From contig JACQEZ010000001.1 in the NCBI GenBank assembly GCA_016200325.1, forward strand, positions 372,001 to 436,000: DNA of 64,000 bases, read 5' to 3'. Position numbers and translations under genes: made by a program. Below are positions 1 to 9,151 of this stretch, piece after piece (position 1 is the stretch's first letter; each line of letters starts with the position of its first letter). The notes below the pieces were generated by a model. It searched no databases. It saw only the letters and a program-made list of their open reading frames with translations, and was not told the origin of the DNA. Source of the stretch: Candidatus Manganitrophaceae bacterium. Lineage in GTDB: Bacteria; Nitrospirota; Nitrospiria; SBBL01; Manganitrophaceae.

Positions 1-2
1 CC

Positions 3-2924
3 GATGAATACAGCGGGGCTCCCGTCCCCGATCTCGCCGTGACGGTCGATGATGCGCCCGATCCGGCGAGCGTCGGCGCGCCGGTCGTTTATACCATCAA
101 GGTGAAGAATCAGGGCGCCGGCGCGGCGAGCGGGGTGGCGCTTACCTTTATCTTCCCAGCCGAGATCAATGTCAGCAGTGTTTCCGGAACCCAGGGAACG
201 TGCGACAAAAACACCGGCTGTCAGCTCGGCGCGCTTGCAAGCCTGGCGCAAGCCACCGTCACGGTCCAATGGACGGCGCAGAAGGTCGGGTCGATTCAAA
301 GCACCGTTCAGGTCTCAGCGCAGGAAACCGATCCGATCGCTGCCAACAATCAGGCGGCCGTGACGACCCTGATTTCTCCCCGGAGGGCCGATCTTCAGGT
401 CGCCGTTACGAAGGGGGCCGATCCGATCTTGGTCGGGACCGATGTCGTTTACACGGCATCGGTCACCAATCACGGCCCGGAGACCGCCGGCGGCGTCGTC
501 TTTACAGATCAACCTCCGGCAGGCGCGACCTTCGTCAAGGTGACAGCGGCTCCGGGGAGCTGTCAATCGGCGTCGGGAATTTCTTGTGACCTGGGAGATC
601 TGGCCAGCGGGGCGACGGCGACGGTTTCGATCACCCTTCAATATCCAAAGGCCGGCACCTTTGCGAACACCGTCTCGGTGACCGGAGCGGTGGACGACTC
701 CGATTTAACCAACAACAGCGCCACCGATCAAACGACCGTGACGGTGCCGGGAGATCCCGGCCCCGGCGTGAACCCCGGCCCGGCCGGGGGTCCCGGACCG
801 GATGGCGGAACACCCTCCTCGGGCTCGTCCCATTCCGGGTTCGGTTGCGGACAAGTGGAGAACACCTCCGAAAAACGGAAATTCAATCAATCGCATCTCG
901 GCGATCTTCTCCTGCTCTTCTGGCCCCTTTTCTATTTCCTCTTCAGGAGAGGTCGGCGGATTTCTTTTACGGCGGCGACCGCCCTCCTGGTCCTTGCCTT
1001 TATCGCAACGGAGTCGGGCGCGGCCACGATCACCTCTGGCAGCTCCGGTCCTTGGTCCTCTCCTTCAACCTGGATCGGTGGGAAAGTGCCGGGGGATGGC
1101 GATGAGGTGACGATTGATGAGGGGCACAATGTCTTGATCGATCAAGACATCGGCACCCCCGGCCGGGGATTGCTGATGCTCCATGTCGGCAAGCAGGACG
1201 GATCGACCGCGATTTTAAGATATGATGGAAGCGTCGCCCCGCGGGGTTATCAGATCCTTTTTGCCAGCACCGGTAAGACGGAAGGGGTCGATGCCTTCGG
1301 AATCCGGTTCTGGGGGAAGGTCGATCTTCAGGGGGCCGATTCAAAGCCGCTGACGCTGCTGCCGCAGGTGCAAAATGGCCAGGCATTTACCTTTATCCGA
1401 AGAGAAGGGTCGAACAACCATGTCGATCTCACCCTCCGTCGGCTGACCCTCCGCTTTTTGGGAGATGGCGACAATGCCGGAATTGATGTGTCCGATACGA
1501 ACAGCAGCGGGGAACGGATCGTCATCAGCGACAATCGATTTGAAAACTCGGGGTATATCCAACTGGCAAGAACGGATGGAACCGCGGCGACGATCTCCCT
1601 TTCCCGAAATGTGGCGGTCGCTCACAAAGGGCCGTTTGTCATGTTCGGTGCGGCCCGACAGATTGTGATCAGTCAGAATCAGGTGACGCTTGCCTCCTTT
1701 GGAACCACCGGCGAAGCGGTCATCGACGGCGTCGGATACAAAGACACGCCGGTCGGATCGGGAATTCGGGTTGAGGGAAATATTCTGGTGACCCCGATCA
1801 GTGGAGATCCGACCCCTCCTAAGCGCATCTTTGGCATTTGGCTCGACCGGTTTACGAATTCAGCGGTTCGGGGAAATAAAATTTCGGCCCAGACGGTCCC
1901 TTATGGCTTTGAGGAGGGGATCGCGGTCAATGGCGGCCCGGGTGAGGCGACCGGTGTTCAGATAGAGGGGAACGTTATCTCCAATACCATCCATGGGATT
2001 GCGATCCATGCACTCGGCAATCCCGGCATTGTGGTCACCCGAAACCGAGTTTTCGATAGTCGGAATGAACATATCTTTGTTTCACACGGCACCCAAATTA
2101 AAATAACGAATAACATTCTCTATGGAACCCTTCACTCCGGCCAGGCGGGGATCTTGCTCTATAAGTCGGATCAAGTTCAAATCGTCAACAATACACTTGA
2201 CGGCGATCTCAGTGTGTCGCTCGCCGGGATTGCAATCGGCAATCCGCCGGCGGGAGACAGGACCTCCACCCATGTCACCATCGTGAATAATCTCTTGACC
2301 AACTGGAACAAGGGAATTTCGAACCGGGACAGCCAAAACACCTTCGATGAGGTCGGTCACAATCTCTTTTTCCAAAATACAAAAGATATTGAAGAGCTGG
2401 CGACCGATCCGAGTTTTCAGATTCCGAGCAACCGCGTCGGCGATGTCTCGGCCGATCCGAAGTATGTCAACATCGCGGTGCGCGACTATCATATTCACAC
2501 CGATTCCGCCGCCGTCGACAAAGCGACTGCCGTGAACGCACCGGCGGTTGATTTCGACGGCCAGGCCCGACCCTTTGGCGGCGGGTTCGACATCGGCGCC
2601 GATGAAGCCTCCAGCGCCTCGATTCCCGCCCCGTGCGACAGTACCGGCTGCAGCAGTGTAGGAGGAGATGGCGGAAGTGGAGGCGGGACCGGCACGACCC
2701 CGCCGGCTTCTTCTGCCGCCGACAGCAAGTCGGGGGGCTTCGGTTGCGGCGCGGTTCAATCACGCAGCGAGCAGCGGGTTGTCTATCACTTTCGTTTTGC
2801 AGACTTAGGAGATCTTCTTTTTCTTGGGGTGCCGTTCTTTTACCATTTTTTACGAAGAAGGGGGAAGGATCACAATAGCAGCAGACACGGGGAGTTCATT
2901 CGGGGAGGCCATGTGGCCAATTGA
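3..2924 (+). CDS. Surface protein, DUF11 repeats plus parallel beta-helix, 5' end outside window
   Basis: The reading frame is open from the left edge, so the true N-terminus lies outside; a GTG at 39 is only an internal codon. The N-terminal third has at least two DUF11-type (CARDB-like) adhesin repeats. They end in a Gly/Pro-rich linker, a GFGCG motif (about 837-851), a hydrophobic helix and an Arg cluster (about 945-959), like a C-terminal sorting signal. The frame then runs straight into a signal-peptide-like stretch (960-1023) and a long region rich in short Asn-containing strands typical of right-handed parallel beta-helix (NosD/pectate-lyase-like) proteins. It ends in a second copy of the GFGCG, hydrophobic helix and Arg-cluster tail. 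The domain order suggests two secreted proteins joined in frame. Function is unknown; a cell-surface role is inferred. Confidence 0.8.
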   Translation, partial: DEYSGAPVPDLAVTVDDAPDPASVGAPVVYTIKVKNQGAGAASGVALTFIFPAEINVSSVSGTQGTCDKNTGCQLGALASLAQATVTVQWTAQKVGSIQSTVQVSAQETDPIAANNQAAVTTLISPRRADLQVAVTKGADPILVGTDVVYTASVTNHGPETAGGVVFTDQPPAGATFVKVTAAPGSCQSASGISCDLGDLASGATATVSITLQYPKAGTFANTVSVTGAVDDSDLTNNSATDQTTVTVPGDPGPGVNPGPAGGPGPDGGTPSSGSSHSGFGCGQVENTSEKRKFNQSHLGDLLLLFWPLFYFLFRRGRRISFTAATALLVLAFIATESGAATITSGSSGPWSSPSTWIGGKVPGDGDEVTIDEGHNVLIDQDIGTPGRGLLMLHVGKQDGSTAILRYDGSVAPRGYQILFASTGKTEGVDAFGIRFWGKVDLQGADSKPLTLLPQVQNGQAFTFIRREGSNNHVDLTLRRLTLRFLGDGDNAGIDVSDTNSSGERIVISDNRFENSGYIQLARTDGTAATISLSRNVAVAHKGPFVMFGAARQIVISQNQVTLASFGTTGEAVIDGVGYKDTPVGSGIRVEGNILVTPISGDPTPPKRIFGIWLDRFTNSAVRGNKISAQTVPYGFEEGIAVNGGPGEATGVQIEGNVISNTIHGIAIHALGNPGIVVTRNRVFDSRNEHIFVSHGTQIKITNNILYGTLHSGQAGILLYKSDQVQIVNNTLDGDLSVSLAGIAIGNPPAGDRTSTHVTIVNNLLTNWNKGISNRDSQNTFDEVGHNLFFQNTKDIEELATDPSFQIPSNRVGDVSADPKYVNIAVRDYHIHTDSAAVDKATAVNAPAVDFDGQARPFGGGFDIGADEASSASIPAPCDSTGCSSVGGDGGSGGGTGTTPPASSAADSKSGGFGCGAVQSRSEQRVVYHFRFADLGDLLFLGVPFFYHFLRRRGKDHNSSRHGEFIRGGHVAN

Positions 2925-2957
2925 ATCTGAACCGTGGGGGAGAAAAGGAAACAAAGA

Positions 2958-3569
2958 ATGAAAAAAACGAACCTCTTCTTTTGGATAGCGATCGTTTTAT
3001 TCATGCCGCAACTCGGTTGGGCGGAGGACGAAGGAACGATTAAAAACACGTTCGGAATCGGTCCCCGGGCCGGTTATTATAAAAGCAGAGATGCCGACAA
3101 CGGTGCCTGGTATGGCGGTGTTCAGGCGCGGCTTCGTCTCGGATCGATCTTCGGAATCGAGGCGGCGGCCGATTACAGATCGAAGGAAACCTTTAAAGTC
3201 TCCGAGCCGGGGCTTGAGGGAAACATTCGCCAGCATTCTTATCCGCTGACGGCATCAGCCCTCATTTTCCTGCCGATCCTGCCGCACTTTTCACCCTACT
3301 TGGTCGGGGGGGGAGGTTGGTACTTTACGAAAATCGATTACTCGCCGAGCCTTGAGTCGCTCGGATTCCGCGACAAAACCACCCACATCTTCGGCTGGCA
3401 TGTCGGCGGTGGCTTGGAGCTTCCGATCACTGCGAACGTGGCGTTAAACGCCGACATCCGATATATTTTTCTCGATAACAAGTTCGGCGAGACCGGAAGC
3501 ACCAGTCTGAGCAGAAACAGCAAAGACGACGGATGGGTCGGCACCGGGGCGGTGATGTTCTACTTCTAA
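2958..3569 (+). CDS. Outer-membrane beta-barrel protein
   Basis: About 203 residues, with a clear Sec signal peptide (MKKTNLFFWIAIVLF, then a QLGWA cleavage region). The rest alternates hydrophobic and polar residues with many Gly/Tyr/aromatic positions, as in small OmpA/OmpW-like barrels. It ends in FYF, the C-terminal aromatic recognised by the Bam machinery. The ATG at 2958 is preferred over an upstream codon at 2934: it has AAGGA 8 bases upstream and begins directly with the signal peptide. It follows the large surface protein by 33 bases and precedes a strong terminator, so the two may form an operon. Ligand or role unknown. Confidence 0.8.
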   Translation: MKKTNLFFWIAIVLFMPQLGWAEDEGTIKNTFGIGPRAGYYKSRDADNGAWYGGVQARLRLGSIFGIEAAADYRSKETFKVSEPGLEGNIRQHSYPLTASALIFLPILPHFSPYLVGGGGWYFTKIDYSPSLESLGFRDKTTHIFGWHVGGGLELPITANVALNADIRYIFLDNKFGETGSTSLSRNSKDDGWVGTGAVMFYF

Positions 3570-3615
3570 AACCGCTGCCGATCTATCGTATAAAAATATA
3601 AAGGCATAAAGTAAG

Positions 3616-3668
3616 GGCCGGCGCTTTCATCCAGCAGATCTCCTTCGGATGAAAGGCCGGCCTTTTTT
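3616..3668 (+). terminator. Rho-independent terminator
   Basis: An approximately 16-bp stem (GGCCGGCGCTTTCATCC at 3616-3632 against GGATGAAAGGCCGGCC at 3647-3662, with one bulged base) is followed by a T-run. It lies about 45 bases after the barrel gene and should end the plus-strand transcript. Confidence 0.9.
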
Positions 3669-3689
3669 ATTTGGATCGGATCGCCTGGG

Positions 3690-3770
3690 TTAACTTCGCT
3701 TGATGACGGCGAAGACACCCCAGACAATCAAGACAAGGAGAATAATATTGAGGAGCATGCCAAAAATCAC
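3690..3770 (-). CDS. 26-residue single-pass membrane peptide
   Basis: On the minus strand a GTG-started frame reads MIFGMLLNIILLVLIV, then WGVFAVIKRS and a TAA stop. It is almost one continuous hydrophobic helix with a short positive tail (KRS), so it should sit in the inner membrane with its C-terminus inside. AAAGGAG lies 6 bases upstream of the GTG, which makes translation likely despite the length. An internal ATG at the fifth codon is an alternative start. It lies between the barrel gene's terminator and purU. No family recognised. Confidence 0.55.
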   Translation of the reverse strand: MIFGMLLNIILLVLIVWGVFAVIKRS

Positions 3771-3948
3771 TGTAAGCTCCTTTCGTTGGAGGGGTCCAAT
3801 CAGCCGATTTTAGACCGCCGCCGCGTCACTTTGCAAGCCGATTTTTAATGGACGGAAAAGTGAAGAGATTGCGAAGGAGAAACGAAGAATCAGAACGGAG
3901 GCTGTGCAGAGTGGAGGGTTCCCCCTCGCGTCCTCTCCCCCCGCGCGG

Positions 3949-4782
3949 TTAAGAAAAAACAATGGTCTTGTTCCCATGCACCAACACCCGATCATCGACA
4001 TGCCACCCGACCGCCCGCGCCAAAACGGTCCGCTCTACGTAACGGCCGATACGCCGGAGATCGTCCACCTCCTGCCGATGATCGACCCGATGAACATCCT
4101 GTTCGATGATCGGCCCCGCATCGAGCTCCGCGGTGACATAATGGGCGGTGGCGCCGATGAGCTTCACCCCCCGCTCATAGGCGCGCGCATAGGGATCGGC
4201 CCCGACGAAGGCGGGGAGGAAGCTGTGATGAATGTTGATGATCCGGTTTGGATAATGCTTTACGAAATCGGCGCTGATGATCTGCATGTATCGGGCAAGG
4301 ACCACCAGATCGATCTTTCCCTCCATCAGCGCGATCTGTTTTGCCTCCGCCTCCTCTTTTCTGTTTTTCTCGACCGGAATGTGATGAAACGGAATTCCCC
4401 AGGTTGCGACGGTCCGCTCCAACTCGGAATGGTTCGAGATCACCATCGCAATCTCCGCCCTTAAATCGCCCGCGCGGCGATGCCAAAGCAGCTCAAAAAG
4501 TGTGTGCTCCGCCTTTGAAACAAAAATGGCAAGCCGCTTGATCCGACCCGCATAGGCCAGACGCCATTCCATGTTGAACGAAGCGGCCACCGGCGCGAAC
4601 GCCCGTTCCAAGGCGGCCCCCCGCTGCTCCAAATCGGGAAATCGGAATTCGACCCGCATGAAGAAGGTTCCGCCGGTCGGATCGGTCGAGTGCTGGTCCG
4701 AATCGATGATATTGGCCCCCTGCTCAAAGAGAAAACGGGAGACCGCCGCCACGATTCCGGGGCGATCGGGACAGGAGATCAA
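3949..4782 (-). CDS. purU: Formyltetrahydrofolate deformylase
   Basis: Hydrolyses 10-formyl-THF to formate and THF, balancing one-carbon pools and feeding formate to PurT. An N-terminal ACT domain begins with the [14 protein letters not shown] motif, followed by the formyltransferase fold with [21 protein letters not shown] and the [16 protein letters not shown] block, all as in PurU. The codon at 4782 is TTG and starts inside the first ACT beta-strand, so the true start is probably upstream. An ATT at 4873-4875 is in frame, adds 31 residues and has AGGAGG five bases before it. Apparently monocistronic. Confidence 0.9.
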   Translation of the reverse strand: MISCPDRPGIVAAVSRFLFEQGANIIDSDQHSTDPTGGTFFMRVEFRFPDLEQRGAALERAFAPVAASFNMEWRLAYAGRIKRLAIFVSKAEHTLFELLWHRRAGDLRAEIAMVISNHSELERTVATWGIPFHHIPVEKNRKEEAEAKQIALMEGKIDLVVLARYMQIISADFVKHYPNRIINIHHSFLPAFVGADPYARAYERGVKLIGATAHYVTAELDAGPIIEQDVHRVDHRQEVDDLRRIGRYVERTVLARAVGWHVDDRVLVHGNKTIVFS

Positions 4783-4875
4783 CAGCCTGCCGATCTCTTG
4801 ATAGCCACGACTGATCGGCGGCCAGAAAAAATTTTGGGACGGAGCGGGGCCGATCGGATCAGGTTGAGTAGGAAT

Positions 4876-5216
4876 GAGCGCCTCCTAAAATATAGATCTC
4901 CTCGGAGGAGAACCCTCCGTTTGGACTAAACAGAAAAAAGATATCAGAAAAATAGGTTCAGCGCTATCGGGAAGGGATGAAAAATAGGTCGATCTGAAAA
5001 TCACAACCGACGGTCGGTCCCCAGGCCGATGTCTGAACCTGAGAAAACCGACCGATCTTTTAAAAACGTGATGATCGATACAGACCTTCATTTTTTGAAG
5101 AAGGTAGAATAAACCATTTCCGCCGGGCACGCCTCGGTTTTCCTGACACAACACGCGAGACCCTTTGTCGCCAAACGCAGACTACTTTGAGTGCCACCGA
5201 TACAGAGGAGGGTAAA
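4876..5216. other. Divergent intergenic region
   Basis: Lies between the purU 5' end and the MBL-fold gene. A 7-bp perfect inverted repeat (TCTCCTC-G-GAGGAGA, 4897-4911) sits about 20 bases upstream of the probable purU start and could be an operator or a leader hairpin. No other coding or RNA feature seen. Confidence 0.4.
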
Positions 5217-6644
5217 ATGGATTTGAAATTTGAGACGTTGGGAAACGCCACCTTACAGCTGTTTGAAAATAACGCGCCGGTGCTCGCCACAGATCCGTGG
5301 TTAAAGGGGACCGCCTATTTCGGGAGCTGGGGACTCGATCATCCCCTGGCGGAGTCACAGATTCGGAATGTGATCGACTCTCCCTATATCTGGATCTCCC
5401 ATGGTCATCCCGATCATCTCCACCCTGAATCGGTTGAGATGCTCTCCCGGCAGTCACTCATCCTCCTGCCGGACCATTACGACCCGGAGATCAAAGAGTC
5501 CTTCCGGTCGAAAGGGTTCCGCGTTTGGGTGTTGAGATTCAAGCAGTGGACCCGGCTCACCCGGAACGTCCGGGTGATGTGTTTGGAAAATATGAATCAG
5601 GATGCGATCTTGATCATAGAAGCGGGTGATGCATTGATCATCAATCTGAACGATTCCCCGCTGCATGGAGAGGAGCCGTTCCTCAAGAAGTTGATCCGCT
5701 CCTACAAAAAAACGTTTCTCTTGTCCCTCTGCAGCATCGATGCCGATATGTTCAACCGGGTTGACGACCGGGGAATGTCCTTGACCCCACCTTTATATGA
5801 ATCCAAGCGGAGTGCGATCTGGGCGCTCGGAGATCTCTGCACCTCTCTGCAGGTTCGGAATTTCTGCTGTTTCTCCTCGCAACATCTTTATGTCCGCGCC
5901 GATTCGGTTTGGGCCAACCCCTATCGAATCACCTGGGACGACATGAAGCATCATTGGCAGGCCCCGGTGACACGGCTGATTGAACCGTTTGTGACGGTCG
6001 ATCTGGCGAACGGATCGGTCACCCCGAACCACCCGACGCACCAGCCGGATCAGAGTGCCATCTCGAAAACGACCGGAGAAGATGATTGGAATGAGAAAAT
6101 GTCGAAAGAAGACTGGCAGGGACTGGAACATTTTATCCGCCGCTTTCACCTCTTGCGGCCGCACCTGGATTTTATCCGGTTTACCGTTGCGGGCGAGGCG
6201 AGAACGTTTTATCTTAACGATCCGCGCCGAACCGGCGCCGGGGGGCCACGGGGGATCCATTTTATTGCGCCGAGAAATTCGCTGATGAAGACGGTGGAGT
6301 ATGGCTACTTTGACGATCTTTTGATCGCGAATTTCATGAAAACGGAGCTGATCGGGGTTGACCTCTATCCCCACTTTACGCCGATTGTGGCGAAGCTCGG
6401 CGGGAATGCCAAGGTCTTTACATCTCGCCAGCTTTGGAGATTCCAAGCCCACTATTTCCGGCTCTCCCCCCGCGCCTATGTCGCCCACCAGCTCAACCTC
6501 CGGTGGTTCTACGAGTGGAAGCCGATGCTCCGCAGCGCGCTGCAAGAGGTCGGCCTCCTCGATGCCGCGAAACGGACGATGCGGCGGGCGCTCGGGCTTC
6601 CATCGCTGCCGGGCAAGGCCATCGTCAACCGGGATGAGGGATAG
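5217..6644 (+). CDS. MBL-fold metallohydrolase-like protein
   Basis: About 475 residues. The N-terminal half has a metallo-beta-lactamase fold: TDPWLKG, then ISHGHPDHLH (HxHxDH metal-binding motif, about residues 62-67), and a later FSSQH. It resembles the UlaG-like or CMP-Neu5Ac-hydroxylase-like branch rather than a classic beta-lactamase. The C-terminal half (about 280-475) is unassigned. The ATG at 5217 has GAGGAGGG 5 bases upstream and is preferred to the GTG at 5187. The substrate cannot be told from sequence. It stands alone on its strand. Confidence 0.75.
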   Translation: MDLKFETLGNATLQLFENNAPVLATDPWLKGTAYFGSWGLDHPLAESQIRNVIDSPYIWISHGHPDHLHPESVEMLSRQSLILLPDHYDPEIKESFRSKGFRVWVLRFKQWTRLTRNVRVMCLENMNQDAILIIEAGDALIINLNDSPLHGEEPFLKKLIRSYKKTFLLSLCSIDADMFNRVDDRGMSLTPPLYESKRSAIWALGDLCTSLQVRNFCCFSSQHLYVRADSVWANPYRITWDDMKHHWQAPVTRLIEPFVTVDLANGSVTPNHPTHQPDQSAISKTTGEDDWNEKMSKEDWQGLEHFIRRFHLLRPHLDFIRFTVAGEARTFYLNDPRRTGAGGPRGIHFIAPRNSLMKTVEYGYFDDLLIANFMKTELIGVDLYPHFTPIVAKLGGNAKVFTSRQLWRFQAHYFRLSPRAYVAHQLNLRWFYEWKPMLRSALQEVGLLDAAKRTMRRALGLPSLPGKAIVNRDEG

Positions 6645-6721
6645 ACCGCGCCGGTAATATGGTTTCGCCGGCAGGCGCGCTTCTTGAGTGTTTGAGGTCG
6701 AAGGAGGAGAGGCGGGAGGCG

Positions 6722-7078
6722 TCAACCGCGAGTATTGCGATAACGCATCCGGGAGCCGTGGGTGAGAGAGAGGGTAATTTCCTCGGGGGACAATTCCATT
6801 GGAAAGTAAGTGCCGGAGACCTTGGCTCCGTATAAGCTCGCCCCTTCTAAATGGGTGTGGGAAAAATCGATTCCGCGCAGATCGGATTGGCGGAAAAAGC
6901 AGCCGCTCAGATCGAGACCGGCGAGATCGACGCCGCGCAAATCGAGTCCGCGAAAGTCACAGTCGGTTAGATCTATTTTCTCGCCCTTCCGTTTTATTGT
7001 ATTGAATTCATCGATCTGCCCCTCGCGCAGCAGATGATAATGAAGGTCCGGGTTGTTGCCGATCGGTTTGAGTGCCAT
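6722..7078 (-). CDS. Pentapeptide-repeat protein
   Basis: 118 residues. The centre consists of A(D/N)LXX-type pentapeptides (DLTDCDFRGLDLRGVDLAGL and onward, about residues 36-85), which form a right-handed quadrilateral beta-helix. The ATG has GGAGGAGG about 7 bases upstream. Such proteins are often protein-protein scaffolds or DNA mimics, but nothing here points to a specific partner. It converges on the MBL-fold gene. Confidence 0.85.
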   Translation of the reverse strand: MALKPIGNNPDLHYHLLREGQIDEFNTIKRKGEKIDLTDCDFRGLDLRGVDLAGLDLSGCFFRQSDLRGIDFSHTHLEGASLYGAKVSGTYFPMELSPEEITLSLTHGSRMRYRNTRG

Positions 7079-7200
7079 CGCGGCCTCCTCCGGTGAGCGG
7101 GTGTAAAGTGATTCTCATATCAAAAGTATACTCTGGAATTAAAAATCGGTGTATGCGCGTGATTTAGCCGCCGGTGAAACGACCGGCAGATTCCATCCCG

Positions 7201-8397
7201 TCATACAACCGACCCTGCGCAGCGTCCGGAGGACCAGGCCCATTGGAAGTTATACCCTCCCAACCATCCGGTCACATCGACCACCTCTCCGATAAAATAA
7301 AGCCCGTTCACCTTTTTGGCCTCGAAGGTTTTGGAAGAGAGCTCATCGGTGTCGATTCCCCCTTTCGTGACCTCCGCCAGGCGATAACCGCCGGTTTCGG
7401 AAGGGGTGATTTGCCATTGATGAAAGCGGGCGCTGATCGCCATGATCTCTTTCGAACTGTATTGGCCGACCGATTTGCTCTCACCCGATAATGCGAGCCA
7501 TTGCTGGGCCAGCCGTTTGGTCAGCCGCTCGCCGATCAAGCTTTTCAACTCCGCCTTCGGCCGCTCTTTCTGCCACCGTCTGATCGCTTCCGTCAGATCG
7601 AAATCGGGAAGAAGATTGATCGTCACCGAATCGCCCGGCTCCCAATAGTTTGATATCTGCAGAATGGCGGGACCGCTTAATCCATGGTGTGTAAAAAGAA
7701 TCGCCTCCCGAAAGGTCCGGTCATGGCAGGAGACCCGCGCCTCCGCGGAGGTCCCGGCCAAGCCGTCTATCTTTTTCAGATCTCCGGGATTCAGGGTGAA
7801 GGAGACCAGCGCGGGCCGGCAGGGGAGGACGTTGAGGCCGAACTGCTTTGCCACCTTGTATCCAAAGTCGGTCGCCCCGATCTTGGGGATCGACAGCCCC
7901 CCCGTGGCGATCACCAGCGATTCGGTGTCATAATCCCCTAGGTTGGTTTGAACGGTAAATCGGGTTTCCCTAATTGTATCCCGCTCTATCTTCTCGACCG
8001 AACATTTCGTCAGAATTTGGACCCCCCCGAGGCGACACTCTTCCAGCAACAAGTTGACGATCTCCGCCGATTTCCCATCGCAGAAAAGTTGTCCCAGCTT
8101 TTTCTCGTGATAGGGGATGCCATGTTTTTCGACCAGCGCGATGAAGTCATCCGGCCCAAAACGGCTTAAAGCCGATTTGCAAAAATGCGGATTGGCGGAG
8201 AGAAAATGGTCTGCTTCAACATGGAGATTGGTAAAGTTGCAGCGTCCTCCGCCGGAGATCAAGATTTTCTTCCCGACGCGCTCCGCATGGTCCAAAAGGA
8301 GAACCCGGCGTCCCCGCTGGCCCGCCGTCAAAGCGCACATCAGCCCGGCGGCGCCGCCGCCGATCACGATAACATCAAACGGTTTCGAAGTATTCAT
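7201..8397 (-). CDS. BaiN/HI0933-family FAD-dependent oxidoreductase
   Basis: 398 residues. The N-terminal dinucleotide-binding motif (VIVIGGGAAGLMCAL, residues 10-24) is followed by the family signature GKKILISGGGRCNFTN, a second nucleotide-binding segment (IATGGLS) and the C-terminal GGYNFQWAWSSG block. This is the HI0933/YhiN/BaiN family of flavoproteins. Members reduce unknown substrates; BaiN acts in bile-acid dehydroxylation in gut clostridia, which is not implied here. Length is normal and the gene is intact. Confidence 0.9.
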   Translation of the reverse strand: MNTSKPFDVIVIGGGAAGLMCALTAGQRGRRVLLLDHAERVGKKILISGGGRCNFTNLHVEADHFLSANPHFCKSALSRFGPDDFIALVEKHGIPYHEKKLGQLFCDGKSAEIVNLLLEECRLGGVQILTKCSVEKIERDTIRETRFTVQTNLGDYDTESLVIATGGLSIPKIGATDFGYKVAKQFGLNVLPCRPALVSFTLNPGDLKKIDGLAGTSAEARVSCHDRTFREAILFTHHGLSGPAILQISNYWEPGDSVTINLLPDFDLTEAIRRWQKERPKAELKSLIGERLTKRLAQQWLALSGESKSVGQYSSKEIMAISARFHQWQITPSETGGYRLAEVTKGGIDTDELSSKTFEAKKVNGLYFIGEVVDVTGWLGGYNFQWAWSSGRCAGSVV

Positions 8398-8570
8398 AGA
8401 GGACCGGGCTCATGGGGAAATGGGGAGACCGAATGGGGGAAGTGTAACAAGTTCAAGGATAAAGATAAAGAAGCGTTGGACGGAGGACATTCGGTAAGGG
8501 CGGTCCCTGTGGCCACCCGCATGAATGATTTTGAGGATAGGACCTTCCTCCGCCGGGAGATCTCTACGCG

Positions 8571-8596
8571 AGGGGCAGGCTCCCGCGCCTGCCCCT
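8571..8596. repeat. REP-like palindrome after arsC
   Basis: A perfect 10-bp stem (AGGGGCAGGC / GCCTGCCCCT) with a 6-base loop overlaps the arsC stop codon. There is no T-run, so it looks more like a repetitive extragenic palindrome than an intrinsic terminator. It may still stabilise or end the arsC mRNA. Confidence 0.6.
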
Positions 8597-8951
8597 ACGA
8601 ACCGACCAACGCCAACACATTTTCAGGAGGGCGGCCGAGCGCTGCTTTCGTCGGGGTGATGACGATCGGCCGTTCAATCAAGATCGGGTTCTCCACCATC
8701 AGCTTGATCCACTCGGCCTCCGGCCGTTGGTCGGAGGGCTTGATGCCTAATTCGGCCGCGACCGGCTCCTTAAAGCGAATCAGTCCCTTCGGCTCCATTC
8801 CCAGCTTCTTCAAAATCTCCGAGAGCTCTTTTTGCGTCGGCGGGGTGGCGAGATAAAGAATGACCTTCGGCTCGATCCCTCGGTCGGTGAGAAGCTTGAG
8901 CGTTTCACGGCTCTTGGAGCATTTCGGGTTGTGAAAGATTGAGAGGTTCAT
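8595..8951 (-). CDS. arsC: ArsC-family (arsenate reductase-like) protein
   Basis: 118 residues with a thioredoxin-like fold. It starts MNLSIFHNPKCSKSRETL, with the catalytic Cys in NPKCSKS near residue 11, and has the later TPPTQKELSEIL and RPIVITPTKAALGRPPE blocks of the glutaredoxin-dependent ArsC/YffB/Spx family. The RPIV.....GRPP block supports arsenate reductase over Spx. The ATG at 8951 has AAGGAG 6 bases upstream and is preferred over a codon at 8996. No arsB, arsR or acr3 is nearby, so a role in arsenate detoxification is probable but not supported by context. Confidence 0.85.
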   Translation of the reverse strand: MNLSIFHNPKCSKSRETLKLLTDRGIEPKVILYLATPPTQKELSEILKKLGMEPKGLIRFKEPVAAELGIKPSDQRPEAEWIKLMVENPILIERPIVITPTKAALGRPPENVLALVGS

Positions 8952-9151
8952 GCGGGCTCCTTCTTCTATTATCCGTGGCGCTGTTTCTGTCCACATTCGG
9001 TCGGCTTGGTTTTAGAGAGAATCTCTCCTTTGACTTGTTCTGCAGGAAGAGTTCCCTCCACAAGACGGCCTTTTTATAAGACAATCTACTGATGAAGTCA
9101 ACCCGGTGACGGTGTTGTGCAAAGAAATTAAAGGAGCGAGAGCTTCGAGGG

